A DNA stretch of 48,050 bases from Acidobacteriota bacterium (GTDB taxonomy: Bacteria; Acidobacteriota; JAAYUB01): the NCBI GenBank assembly GCA_017996395.1, contig JAGOHA010000013.1, positions 1 through 48,050 of the forward strand. Direction: 5' to 3'. The notes under the pieces were generated by a model that did no database searches, was not told where the DNA came from, and saw only the letters and a list, made by a program, of their open reading frames with translations. Below are positions 24,889 to 32,014 of the stretch, in pieces. Position numbers and translations under genes: made by a program. Each line of letters begins with the position of its first letter. The stretch's first letter is position 1.

Positions 24889-24904
24889 GCTGTGTCCGAG
24901 ATCG

Positions 24905-24933
24905 AGGGTACGGAAAATCCGGCGGACTGTCAA
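24905..24933 (-). promoter_or_regulatory. Promoter candidate for the nucleotidyltransferase operon
   Basis: On the minus strand, TTGACA (24933-24928), 17-base spacer and a poor -10 TACCCT (24910-24905). The -35 is perfect but the -10 matches at only three positions. The start would lie about 10 bases before ATG 24888. Confidence 0.35.
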
Positions 24934-24988
24934 GAATGGCCGCATCGGCCGAGAATGCGGATTCAACATCTCTGAGAGACAGAATTTC

Positions 24989-25017
24989 TTGACATCCGGT
25001 CTCGGTGCTCCAACAAT
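24989..25017 (+). promoter_or_regulatory. Promoter of the Gly-hinge exported protein
   Basis: Perfect TTGACA (24989-24994), 17-base spacer, AACAAT (25012-25017; four of six). The predicted start leaves a ~20-base leader with a GGAG ribosome site before ATG 25044. It is divergent from the operon promoter 56 bases away. Confidence 0.6.
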
Positions 25018-25043
25018 GAAAAAAATCACTTGGAGAAGCCATC

Positions 25044-26144
25044 ATGAAAATCGGAACGGTTTTCGCGATCGCTATCGCCTTGATGCTCCCGCCGATCGCC
25101 GGCCAGGGCACCAACTGCACCACCCTGTCGCTGGCGCCGCAGGACTGGCTGCAGGGGCCGAACAAGTTCGGCCGGCTGGAGACGATCCAGGACAGCCTGC
25201 TGGTCCGGGGCGACAACTGGACCAACGGCCGGCTGCAAAACGGCCGCTATGACGGCAACCATGTGCTGTCCGCCAGCCAGTTCAACCTCCAGGGGGGCGG
25301 CGACGTGTTCCTCGTGTTCGGCGTGGACGGAGGCGGCAAGTACATGGCCGTCTTCCCCACGCTGTTCACCGGCGTGAGCGTGCCCCACATGACCACCCAT
25401 CACTCCTGGGCCGGCAGCGTGGTGCTGCCGGAAAAGCAGTGGCTGTTCGCCCACCTGCACGTGAACCCATCGGGCGACTACCAGCTCACCGTGTGTCGGG
25501 GCAACTACGACAACCAGGGCGGCCAGGTGATGCTGAGCCGTACCGGGAAGTTATCCACGCTGACCGGCCGGGTGGAACTTGTCTTCGGCGACAACTACGC
25601 CGGACCCAGCGCCATGGTGATCATCCAAAAAGTGATGGTCTGCCCGGCTTCCGGCGGCGGCGGCAACTGGGGCGGCGGCGGCGGGGGCGGCGGCGGGCGG
25701 CGCGGCAGCGGATTCGGCTCAGTCTTCACCGCCGGAGGCGGGGGCAACCAGGCCGCGGCGGTCTGGTACGTGGGCACCCGGTCCAGCAAGTACCGGGTGA
25801 ACCGGGTCTACTGCGCCATCGCCTGCGACCAGGTGGCCAATTCCGCCATGGGCGTGTTGATCCAGTCCGGATTCCCGCACATCGCCTTCGGCCCCGCCAC
25901 ATTTGACCAATGCGTCGCCTGGGTGGAATCGTCCAACGACCGCTGGTGGCCGGTGAGTGAGGACTGTTACGTGGGCGCCCGGAGCGAGATGGACGGCACC
26001 TACCGGTACGCCATCGCCTGCGATTCGGGCGACGGCCCCGCCTCCTACAAGCTCACCACCTCGGGCTATACGTCCATCGTGTTTGGCCCGGCGACCTGGC
26101 AGGACTGCATCGATTGGCTGGCCGCCCGGGGCGTCACTTTCTAG
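25044..26144 (+). CDS. Exported protein with Gly-rich hinge and two Cys-containing C-terminal repeats
   Basis: 366 residues; unknown family. A signal peptide covers about residues 1-20. Residues 25-205 form a beta-rich domain (ending MVIIQKVMVCPA). A Gly-rich hinge (about 208-240) contains a run of nine Gly. Two tandem repeats follow, starting near residues 241 and 308: each has YVGxRS, a Y-x-A/Y-A-I-A-C-D core, then FGPATxxxCxxW (HIAFGPATFDQCVAW and SIVFGPATWQDCIDW). The repeated Cys suggest disulfides in an extracytoplasmic domain. It might bind glycan or peptide, but there is no direct evidence. It has its own promoter and is divergent from the nucleotidyltransferase operon. The region 26145-26344 behind it shows no gene. 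Confidence 0.72.
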   Translation: MKIGTVFAIAIALMLPPIAGQGTNCTTLSLAPQDWLQGPNKFGRLETIQDSLLVRGDNWTNGRLQNGRYDGNHVLSASQFNLQGGGDVFLVFGVDGGGKYMAVFPTLFTGVSVPHMTTHHSWAGSVVLPEKQWLFAHLHVNPSGDYQLTVCRGNYDNQGGQVMLSRTGKLSTLTGRVELVFGDNYAGPSAMVIIQKVMVCPASGGGGNWGGGGGGGGGRRGSGFGSVFTAGGGGNQAAAVWYVGTRSSKYRVNRVYCAIACDQVANSAMGVLIQSGFPHIAFGPATFDQCVAWVESSNDRWWPVSEDCYVGARSEMDGTYRYAIACDSGDGPASYKLTTSGYTSIVFGPATWQDCIDWLAARGVTF

Positions 26145-26344
26145 GCGACCGCTGTAAGGGACGGCTCAACCATAGGTGTCCGGATCAACCCGGCCTGGTA
26201 CACCTGGCGCGCACGGCAGTTCCCCGGCGGGTCTGGCGGCCATCTATTCCTCTCAATCTGCTGAGTGGGCAGATCGCAAAATGTGAAGTAGCGAACACCC
26301 CATCCCGAATGTCCGATCCGGCTATCCGGATCCTTGGGGGATCA

Positions 26345-27448
26345 TCATTCGGTGAATTCCCTGAAGTAGGAACCTTTGCTTGGTCCAACTGGAGTAGTCT
26401 GGTGGAATCGCAACACCTGGAAATATTTGCCGGCCGAAGTCTGCTTCGTCTCTAACTCAAAATAGCAATCCGTCATGCGCAGCGTGTGTTGATCATTATA
26501 GAAGATGTGCTTGCCGACGAAGACCGGTCCGGTGAAACCCGCCACCGGCCGGGGTTGGGCGTCGAAAACAAACCAAACCACTCCCTCGAACACGCCATAT
26601 TGTCGCTTGGAGGATTCTGTAAAACCTAAATAGGCCCTGGCTACGTACTGGTTGCCCTCCCGCGTGATGATGATCTTGTCATAGTGCCACTTCCCGGACG
26701 GGTCTCTCGCAATTCGGGGCGACGAGGGGATGCCGAACGGGGCGACGGCGGACGAAACCAGGCCGAAGATCCGCTCCTCCAACTGGGCGCGGATCTGGTA
26801 GACCTGCTGGCCCGTGGCGGCGGCCGGCACGTTGAGGCTGTCCCAGTCCTCCATGCTCAGGAAGGCGCAGCGCAGATGCTCCACGCAATGCCGGCCCGTG
26901 ATCAATGCCTGGTTGATGCCGCTCAGCGCGCTGCTCCGGTTGCTGTTGCCCACATCCGCGGCGAATACGGCCAACCGGCCCAGGTGGTAGCCGAGATCCA
27001 TGAGGCAGGAGTCGCAGGTGGGTTCGGTGTTGAACTGCCCCTGGGTTTCCATCCCGTAGGTCAGCGCCAGGGATTGCTTGATCACGCCCCTGGTGCTTTC
27101 AAAGTAAGCGGCGATCTGTTCGCCGTTCATCCCCGCCGCCTGCGCATCAAACGCTTCCAGCCGCTGGATCACGTAGTTCAATCCGTCCGGAGTAAAAGGG
27201 GCTTGATAATCGGCGATGATGAGGCGCAACAGCGGGATGGCCAGATCATCGGTCGTGGAAATCATCCGCCGGTAGTTCGGATCGTTCGGGTGCTTCTCCA
27301 TCAGGGCGTTGGCCTCGCCCAGGGTGAACCCGAGGCGAAAGATGTTCCGTCGCATCTCCCGCCCGTCGCCCTGCGCCGGCAGCAACGCGGCGAGCAACCC
27401 CGCCGCCATCAGCAGACACGTCAGGCACCGCGACCCATGTTGTTTCAT
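26345..27448 (-). CDS. Exported protein of unknown function
   Basis: 367 residues from ATG 27448, which has GGGAGGG four bases upstream; an in-frame codon at 27478 lacks a site. A signal peptide (about residues 5-27) ends near LLPAQG. The mature protein is mostly helical in its first 200 residues, with Cys pairs CDSCLMDLGYHLG and RHCVEHLRCAFLSMEDW. It is beta-rich at the C-terminus (WHYDKIIITREGNQYVARAY, VWFVFDAQPRP). The family is not recognised. It is divergent from the needle-like/TPR pair, across a 427-base gap, and has lower GC in its 3' third than its neighbours. No operon partner is evident. Confidence 0.68.
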   Translation of the reverse strand: MKQHGSRCLTCLLMAAGLLAALLPAQGDGREMRRNIFRLGFTLGEANALMEKHPNDPNYRRMISTTDDLAIPLLRLIIADYQAPFTPDGLNYVIQRLEAFDAQAAGMNGEQIAAYFESTRGVIKQSLALTYGMETQGQFNTEPTCDSCLMDLGYHLGRLAVFAADVGNSNRSSALSGINQALITGRHCVEHLRCAFLSMEDWDSLNVPAAATGQQVYQIRAQLEERIFGLVSSAVAPFGIPSSPRIARDPSGKWHYDKIIITREGNQYVARAYLGFTESSKRQYGVFEGVVWFVFDAQPRPVAGFTGPVFVGKHIFYNDQHTLRMTDCYFELETKQTSAGKYFQVLRFHQTTPVGPSKGSYFREFTE

Positions 27449-27875
27449 GTTTCCCTCCCGGAAAGCGATCTGTTTCAAACGGACAGAATCTCAAGTTCAC
27501 GGATCTGAGGGCGGAAGAGCCGGTCCGCGACTTTTCAACCCGCGGTTCACGGCTGGGCGTGCAGGCACGGCTCAGATCAGCGCCCGCCGCCAGGGCCGAC
27601 GGGATAACACCCTCCAAGCAACTCAACCAACATCACCGATATCAGTGATTCAACACGAACAGTGTCTCAAATTATATCGCAATCTCCTCAGAACCGTAAG
27701 ATTTCTATACGACCTCACGCCCGGGACCTGGCGCATGTCCCGATCGCCGGTCGGCCCCACACATCCGGCACAAGGACAGTCAGGATCCTTGCCAAACTTT
27801 AATTATTCCGTCAAAACGGCCGATCGGGTCGACTAACAGATAAAGATAATCCATCATCGAGGACAGGAGGTGCGT
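27449..27875. other. Intergenic region between divergent genes, no gene seen
   Basis: 427 bases, more AT-rich than its surroundings around 27640-27720 (ATTATATCGC, AAGATTTCTATACG). It probably holds the promoters of both flanking genes, but no pair of good hexamers could be assigned. GATAAT at 27845-27850 is a possible -10 for the gene at 27876 without a convincing -35. Confidence 0.4.
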
Positions 27876-28460
27876 ATGGGCGACGTGATCGGAGGCGTGG
27901 CGGATTTCGTCGGCGGCGCCATCGACATGGTGGGCGACGCCATCGACAGCGTGGGCATTCCCTTCGTCGGAGACGCCATCAGCTGGATGGGTGACGGCAT
28001 CAGCTCCGCCGGCAGCGTGGTGGGTGACGTGGCGGGCGGGATCACCGACATGTTCTTCAGCCCGCTGCAAACCGTTCCCGACATGGTGGGCAGCATGATC
28101 GGCGGCTTCGGGCCCATCCAGGCCAGTCCGATGCCGCCGCTGCCCATGAGCATCCTGCCGCTGGATGTTCCCTTCAGCATCGCGCAGGGCGGCGTCGGCG
28201 GCGCGGCCAGCGCCGGCGGCGGGGTGGGCGGCGGTCCCAACAATATCGTCAGCACCATGGCCGAGAAGGCGGATTCGATGTACAACGAACTGGAGCAGGC
28301 AATCAACAACCTCGTTCCCGGCAGTGAGACTTACGAGAGAGACTTGAACGCGATTCAGTTGGCCATGTCGAAGTACACCCAGATGACGGAGCTGCTCAGC
28401 AACCTGCAGAAGGACCTGCACGACATGAGCATGTCCATCATCCGCAACATCAAGATGTGA
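27876..28460 (+). CDS. Gly-rich amphipathic protein with type III needle-like C-terminus
   Basis: 194 residues from ATG 27876 (ACAGGAGG five bases upstream). Residues 1-80 repeat a G-D-A-I-x-x-V/M-G pattern (VGGAIDMVGDAIDSVG, FVGDAISWMGDGISSAG), giving amphipathic, glycine-zipper-like helices. A Pro/Met and Gly-rich linker covers about 80-125. The last ~65 residues form a helix, a turn at LVPGSE, and a helix AIQLAMSKYTQMTELLSNLQ ending in SIIRNI. This matches the layout of YscF/PrgI needle subunits (helix, P-x-x-P-type turn, L-Q-x3-S-x-Y, terminal I-I-x-N). There is no signal peptide. The TPR chaperone-like gene follows 36 bases downstream. The needle resemblance is my reading by eye and is not a confirmed family assignment. 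Confidence 0.62.
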   Translation: MGDVIGGVADFVGGAIDMVGDAIDSVGIPFVGDAISWMGDGISSAGSVVGDVAGGITDMFFSPLQTVPDMVGSMIGGFGPIQASPMPPLPMSILPLDVPFSIAQGGVGGAASAGGGVGGGPNNIVSTMAEKADSMYNELEQAINNLVPGSETYERDLNAIQLAMSKYTQMTELLSNLQKDLHDMSMSIIRNIKM

Positions 28461-28496
28461 ATCGCCGGTCACGAACACGCTACACAGGAGGCGAAC

Positions 28497-28976
28497 ATGG
28501 CCACTTACCAGAATTTCAAGGACGGCAAGCTGGATGGCGCGATCCCCCTCAAGGCAGTCATGAAGATGTCCGACCAGGACGTCACCGACCTGCTGCAGCT
28601 GGGATCCTTTTACTATCGCCAGGGGCAGGTGGACAAGGCGCTGACGATCCTGGAGGGACTCGCCGCGGTGGACCCGGACAACGCGACGGTGCAGGGATCG
28701 CTCGGCGCAGTCTACGTCAAGGCCGGCCGGAACGAGGAGGCGCTGGCCACCCTGAACCGGGCCCACGCGATGACGCCCAACGACATCTCCGTCCTGGTGA
28801 ACCGGGGCGAGGTGATGATGCGCCTGGGTCGGACCCAGGAAGCCGGCCGGGACTTCAAACAGGCGATGGATCTGGATCCCCAGCGGAAAGACCCGGCCGC
28901 CAACCGCGCCCGTCTCATCGTGGTGGGCCTGGCGGCCGTGGCCCGCAAGATCGAAGAAGTGAAGAAGCCGAAATAG
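28497..28976 (+). CDS. SycD/LcrH-like TPR protein (type III chaperone-like)
   Basis: 159 residues with AGGAGG before the start. A short N-terminal helix (IPLKAVMKMSDQDVTDL) precedes three TPRs: LLQLGSFYYRQGQVDKALTI, VQGSLGAVYVKAGRNEEALA and VLVNRGEVMMRLGRTQEAGR, with a final basic helix. Length, repeat number and the phasing of the first helix follow the class II type III secretion chaperones SycD/LcrH/IpgC, which hold translocator proteins by their TPR groove before export. Downstream of the needle-like protein gene, it is the natural chaperone for it. A generic TPR protein is the alternative. No secretion apparatus gene is in the window. Confidence 0.75.
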   Translation: MATYQNFKDGKLDGAIPLKAVMKMSDQDVTDLLQLGSFYYRQGQVDKALTILEGLAAVDPDNATVQGSLGAVYVKAGRNEEALATLNRAHAMTPNDISVLVNRGEVMMRLGRTQEAGRDFKQAMDLDPQRKDPAANRARLIVVGLAAVARKIEEVKKPK

Positions 28977-28992
28977 CGGTGCCATCCGCCCG

Positions 28993-29037
28993 CCGCCGCC
29001 GATTCCCGAGGAGGGGGCGGCGGCGCGCAGCGCGCCG
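28993..29037. terminator. Two GC hairpins between convergent genes
   Basis: CCGCCGCC (28993-29000) pairs with GGCGGCGG (29016-29023). An overlapping alternative palindrome CGGCGCGC-A-GCGCGCCG spans 29021-29037. Their place between the TPR gene and the flavoprotein gene suggests a bidirectional terminator, though no T-run is present. Confidence 0.5.
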
Positions 29038-29043
29038 GCGGGG

Positions 29044-30213
29044 CTACAGCGCCGCGTGCTTCGCGGCGATGGCCGCGGCCAGGGCGTCGAGGGCCGCGAA
29101 CGCCTCATCACGCGGGACGCCCTTGCACATGACGGTGCCGAGGACCTCCACCTTCAGGTTGGGGATCAGCCCCGCGATCTGCTCCGCCGCCTGGGTGCCC
29201 CAGCCGTAGGAACCGATGACCGCGGCGTACTTGAGCTTGGGCCGCAGCGCGTTGGCCAGGTGGGTGGCCGCAAACACGCTGGGGTGGGGGCCGATGTGCA
29301 CCGTGGGCGTGCCGATCACGATGGTCGCCGCATCGACGAGCGACATGGCCAGCTTGCCGATGTCGGTGACCGACAGGTCGAATTTCTCCACCCGCACCCC
29401 CCGCTCCGCCAGCGCGGTCAGCAGGTAATCCACCATGATCTCGGTGCTCCCGTGCATCGAGATGTACGGGATGACCACGACATTGGCCACCCGGTCCGAG
29501 ACCCAGTCCTCGTAGGCGGCGAGAATCCGCTCGGGTTGGTCGAACAGCGGGCCGTGGCTCGGCGCGATGAGGTCGAACTCGAGCGCCCGCACCTTCTTCA
29601 GGTTGTTCTGGATCTGCTTGCGGAACGGCATCATGATTTCGGCGTAATATCGCTTGGCCGCGTCCAGGACGTACGGGTTGTCGCCGGCGCACAACTCGGA
29701 GGTGGCCAGGTGGGAACCGAAGAAGTCGCACGAGAACAGGATGCGGTCCTCGGCCAGGTGGGTGACCATGGTCTCGGGCCAGTGCACCCAGGGGGTGTAC
29801 ACGAAGCGGAGGGTCTTGCCGCCCAGCGCCAGGGTTTCGCCGTCGGCGACGACGCGGATCCGCTCGCCGGGGACACCCAGGTGATCCACCAGCATGGGCG
29901 CCGCCTTGGCGGAACACAGCAGGGTGGCCTCGGGGTATTCGGTCAGCACCCAGGGGATGGTGCCCGAGTGATCCTGCTCGGCGTGTTGCGAAATGAGGTA
30001 ATCGATCCGGTCGACGCCGGCCAGCTGGCGCTCCAGCACGCCGGCCATGGGCGGATCCACCGTGTCCAGCAGCGCCGTCTTATCCGTGCCCTGCACGAGG
30101 TAGGCGTTGTAGCTGGTGCCGTCCGGCAGCGGGATCAGCGAATCGAACAGCCGGCGGTTCCAGTCCACCGCGCCCATCCACAGCACGCCGTCACGGATTC
30201 GTCTCGGTTTCAT
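29044..30213 (-). CDS. fprA: A-type diiron flavoprotein (FprA/FDP), O2 or NO reductase
   Basis: 389 residues from ATG 30213, with GGAGG eight bases upstream; a start at 30300 would add an unconserved tail. The metallo-beta-lactamase-like half carries the diiron ligands: QHAEQDHSG (His77, Glu79, Asp81, His82), His144 in PWVHWPETM, Asp163 in LFSCDFFGSH and His220 in APSHGPLF. The flavodoxin half binds FMN with VIPYISMHGSTE, IGTPTVHIGPHPSV and GSYGWGTQAAEQ. These cytoplasmic enzymes reduce O2 to water or NO to N2O using rubredoxin or a similar donor. Their presence suggests an anaerobe or microaerophile that meets oxygen or NO. No rubredoxin gene is adjacent. Confidence 0.95.
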   Translation of the reverse strand: MKPRRIRDGVLWMGAVDWNRRLFDSLIPLPDGTSYNAYLVQGTDKTALLDTVDPPMAGVLERQLAGVDRIDYLISQHAEQDHSGTIPWVLTEYPEATLLCSAKAAPMLVDHLGVPGERIRVVADGETLALGGKTLRFVYTPWVHWPETMVTHLAEDRILFSCDFFGSHLATSELCAGDNPYVLDAAKRYYAEIMMPFRKQIQNNLKKVRALEFDLIAPSHGPLFDQPERILAAYEDWVSDRVANVVVIPYISMHGSTEIMVDYLLTALAERGVRVEKFDLSVTDIGKLAMSLVDAATIVIGTPTVHIGPHPSVFAATHLANALRPKLKYAAVIGSYGWGTQAAEQIAGLIPNLKVEVLGTVMCKGVPRDEAFAALDALAAAIAAKHAAL

Positions 30214-30410
30214 GCTCCTGACCTCCATGGTTTTCTGGCCGTCCGCCGCGCGCGCAACGAACGCCGGCCATCTGTTGGCTGGGGTCCATCGTTCAGACAC
30301 CCAGCTGCTTAGATGCCGCCTTACGAAAAAATTATTCTACCCCGCCCGTGGGGTTCTGTAAACGGCGGACCGCCCGGCGGGCACGACCCACAAACGACCC
30401 GAAATACCCG

Positions 30411-30439
30411 TTGGCCCGCCGCCGCACTTGCGCCATAAT
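30411..30439 (+). promoter_or_regulatory. Sigma70-like promoter for darP
   Basis: TTGGCC (30411-30416), 17-base spacer, CATAAT (30434-30439; five of six). It lies 34 bases before ATG 30473. Confidence 0.5.
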
Positions 30440-30472
30440 ACTCCCGCCCGCCAGGGCATCATCCGGAGGCGC

Positions 30473-31006
30473 ATGACACCCAGGCCGCTCGACGATCCCC
30501 GCCCGCCCAGCCGCTCCCAGCGCAAGCGCGATGTGCTGGCCCTCGATCCGGTGGTGGAGCGCGTGCTCCGGCTGGATCCGGCGGCCGTGGACCGCCTGGG
30601 ACTGCCTGAGCCGTTGCGACAGGCTGTCGCGGAGGGCCGGCGGATCACCGCGTTCGGCGCCCGCCGCCGGCATCTGCGCTATCTGCGCCGGTTGCTCCAG
30701 GAACCCGAAGCCGAGCCCCTCCGCCAACTCGCGGCGCAGGATGGCCAGGCGGCTCGCCGGGAGGCCGCCCGATTCCACTGGCTGGAGGAGTGGCGGGAGC
30801 GTCTCGTGGAAGCGGGGGATCCATCGCTCGACGAGTTCCTGGCCGCGCATCCGGACGCCGACCGGCAGGAGCTGCGCCGGCTGGTGCTGGCCGCCCAGCG
30901 GGAACGGCGCGAAGGGAAACCCGCCGGCGCCGGACGCGCCCTGTTCCGCCGGCTCCGGGCCATTGCCGAAGCCGACCTGGAGCCACCCGGCGACACATCG
31001 ACCTGA
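30473..31006 (+). CDS. darP: DarP/YjgA-family ribosome-associated protein
   Basis: 177 residues, the family's usual size. The pattern PPSRSQRKRDVLALDPVVER, LPEPLRQAVAEGRRITAFGARRRHLRYLRRLL, then a Lys/Arg-rich helical C-terminus, matches YjgA/DUF615 (S-K-S-Q-x-K-R..., R-I-x-x-x-x-A-x-R-R-Q-x-Q-Y-I-G). The family binds pre-50S particles and promotes late ribosome assembly in Proteobacteria. Here His/Arg replace the usual Gln-Tyr-Ile-Gly, so it is a diverged member. A promoter lies just upstream. It is divergent from fprA. Confidence 0.78.
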   Translation: MTPRPLDDPRPPSRSQRKRDVLALDPVVERVLRLDPAAVDRLGLPEPLRQAVAEGRRITAFGARRRHLRYLRRLLQEPEAEPLRQLAAQDGQAARREAARFHWLEEWRERLVEAGDPSLDEFLAAHPDADRQELRRLVLAAQRERREGKPAGAGRALFRRLRAIAEADLEPPGDTST

Positions 31007-31106
31007 TCGTCCTCCCCCGGGCTCCCGATCCCTCAGACCGCCCGCCATGCAACCTTTAACTTGGCGCCCGGCGTCTCATGGGCAAATCCATTAGGGAGGA
31101 AGCTCC

Positions 31107-31769
31107 ATGACACGCACTGTTCTGTTGGTGGTGATGCTGGCAGCCGCCCTGACCGCGATGGTTTCGGCGGCGGAGACGGTGGAGAAAACCTTCGCCGTCC
31201 GCGAGGACGTTTCCGTCAAGATCAACACGGTGGCCGGCAACATCACGGTCATCGCCTGGGACCGCTCCGACGAAGTCCGGGTGAAGGCCGAGATCGTCGG
31301 CGACTACGTCCAGCCCGAATTCGAGCAAGGCGAAGGCTGGCTCCGCATCAACGAAAAGCACGATAGCACCGTCCATGGCGATCACGGCGCCGTGCATTTC
31401 GAGGTGTACGTGCCCCGCGCCGCCGCGCTCAAGGGCAACACCGTTTCCGGCGACCTGTCCGCCGACAGCGTGGCGGGCAGCGTCAAGCTGAACACGGTGA
31501 GCGGCCACGCCGTGTGCCGCTGCCCGGACAGCTACGACAGCCAATTGTCCCTCAACAGCGTCAGCGGCGAGCTGGAATTGGAACTGGGACGCGGGGCGGA
31601 CGCCCGTTTCCACGCCAACACGCTGAGTGGCGACATCGCCTGCCGGCCGAAACTGGATCAGGTGGAGAAGCACGAGGCCCGCATCTCCACCCAGCTCCGG
31701 GGCCAGTTGGGCGCGGGGCGCGGGCAGATCAAGCTCAACACCGTCAGCGGCAACATCACCGTGCGCTGA
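31107..31769 (+). CDS. Exported DUF4097-type beta-helix protein
   Basis: 220 residues. The signal peptide ends near AMVSAAE. The mature chain is built of short repeats of the DUF4097 type, each centred on N-T-V/L-S-G or A-G-N: VAGNITVIAWDRSDEV, VSGDLSADSVAGSVKLNTVSG, SVSGELELELG, TLSGDIACRP and LNTVSGNITVR. These stack as a beta-helix in the periplasm or at the surface. The role is unknown; such proteins often accompany envelope-stress operons. A GGAGGA ribosome site lies seven bases upstream. A strong hairpin follows the gene. Confidence 0.85.
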   Translation: MTRTVLLVVMLAAALTAMVSAAETVEKTFAVREDVSVKINTVAGNITVIAWDRSDEVRVKAEIVGDYVQPEFEQGEGWLRINEKHDSTVHGDHGAVHFEVYVPRAAALKGNTVSGDLSADSVAGSVKLNTVSGHAVCRCPDSYDSQLSLNSVSGELELELGRGADARFHANTLSGDIACRPKLDQVEKHEARISTQLRGQLGAGRGQIKLNTVSGNITVR

Positions 31770-31799
31770 CGCGGCGCTCCCGCCGCGGCATCGTTGCGG

Positions 31800-31832
31800 C
31801 GAGCGCCCGGTCACCCAGGGGCCGGGCGCTCG
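31800..31832 (+). terminator. Hairpin after the DUF4097 gene
   Basis: Perfect 11-base stem CGAGCGCCCGG (31800-31810) / CCGGGCGCTCG (31822-31832) with an 11-base loop, 30 bases past the stop. No T-run follows. Confidence 0.6.
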
Positions 31833-31864
31833 CCCATCCCGCCCCGCACCCGCCATCATGACGA

Positions 31865-31898
31865 TTGACAGGACTTCCCCAAGAGACTAAGCTAGAAT
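31865..31898 (+). promoter_or_regulatory. Promoter region of the peptide-binding lipoprotein pair
   Basis: Perfect TTGACA at 31865-31870. At 17 bases the -10 is poor (TAAGCT, 31888-31893); a better TAGAAT (31893-31898) is 22 bases away. The predicted leader is over 100 bases long. Confidence 0.4.
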
Positions 31899-32014
31899 CA
31901 GATCGCAACCGACACTATGCCTACGCGCCTCCCCGCAGGCTCACGCCTTCGACCGGGGGGCGGGGCGTTTCATCCGGGAGCGGCGGCCCGGACACCTCCT
32001 GCGGGGAGACAGCC

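Noticed and set aside
27876..28976. Full type III secretion locus
   Set aside because: Only the needle-like protein and the chaperone-like protein are present; no ATPase, export gate or secretin gene in the window.
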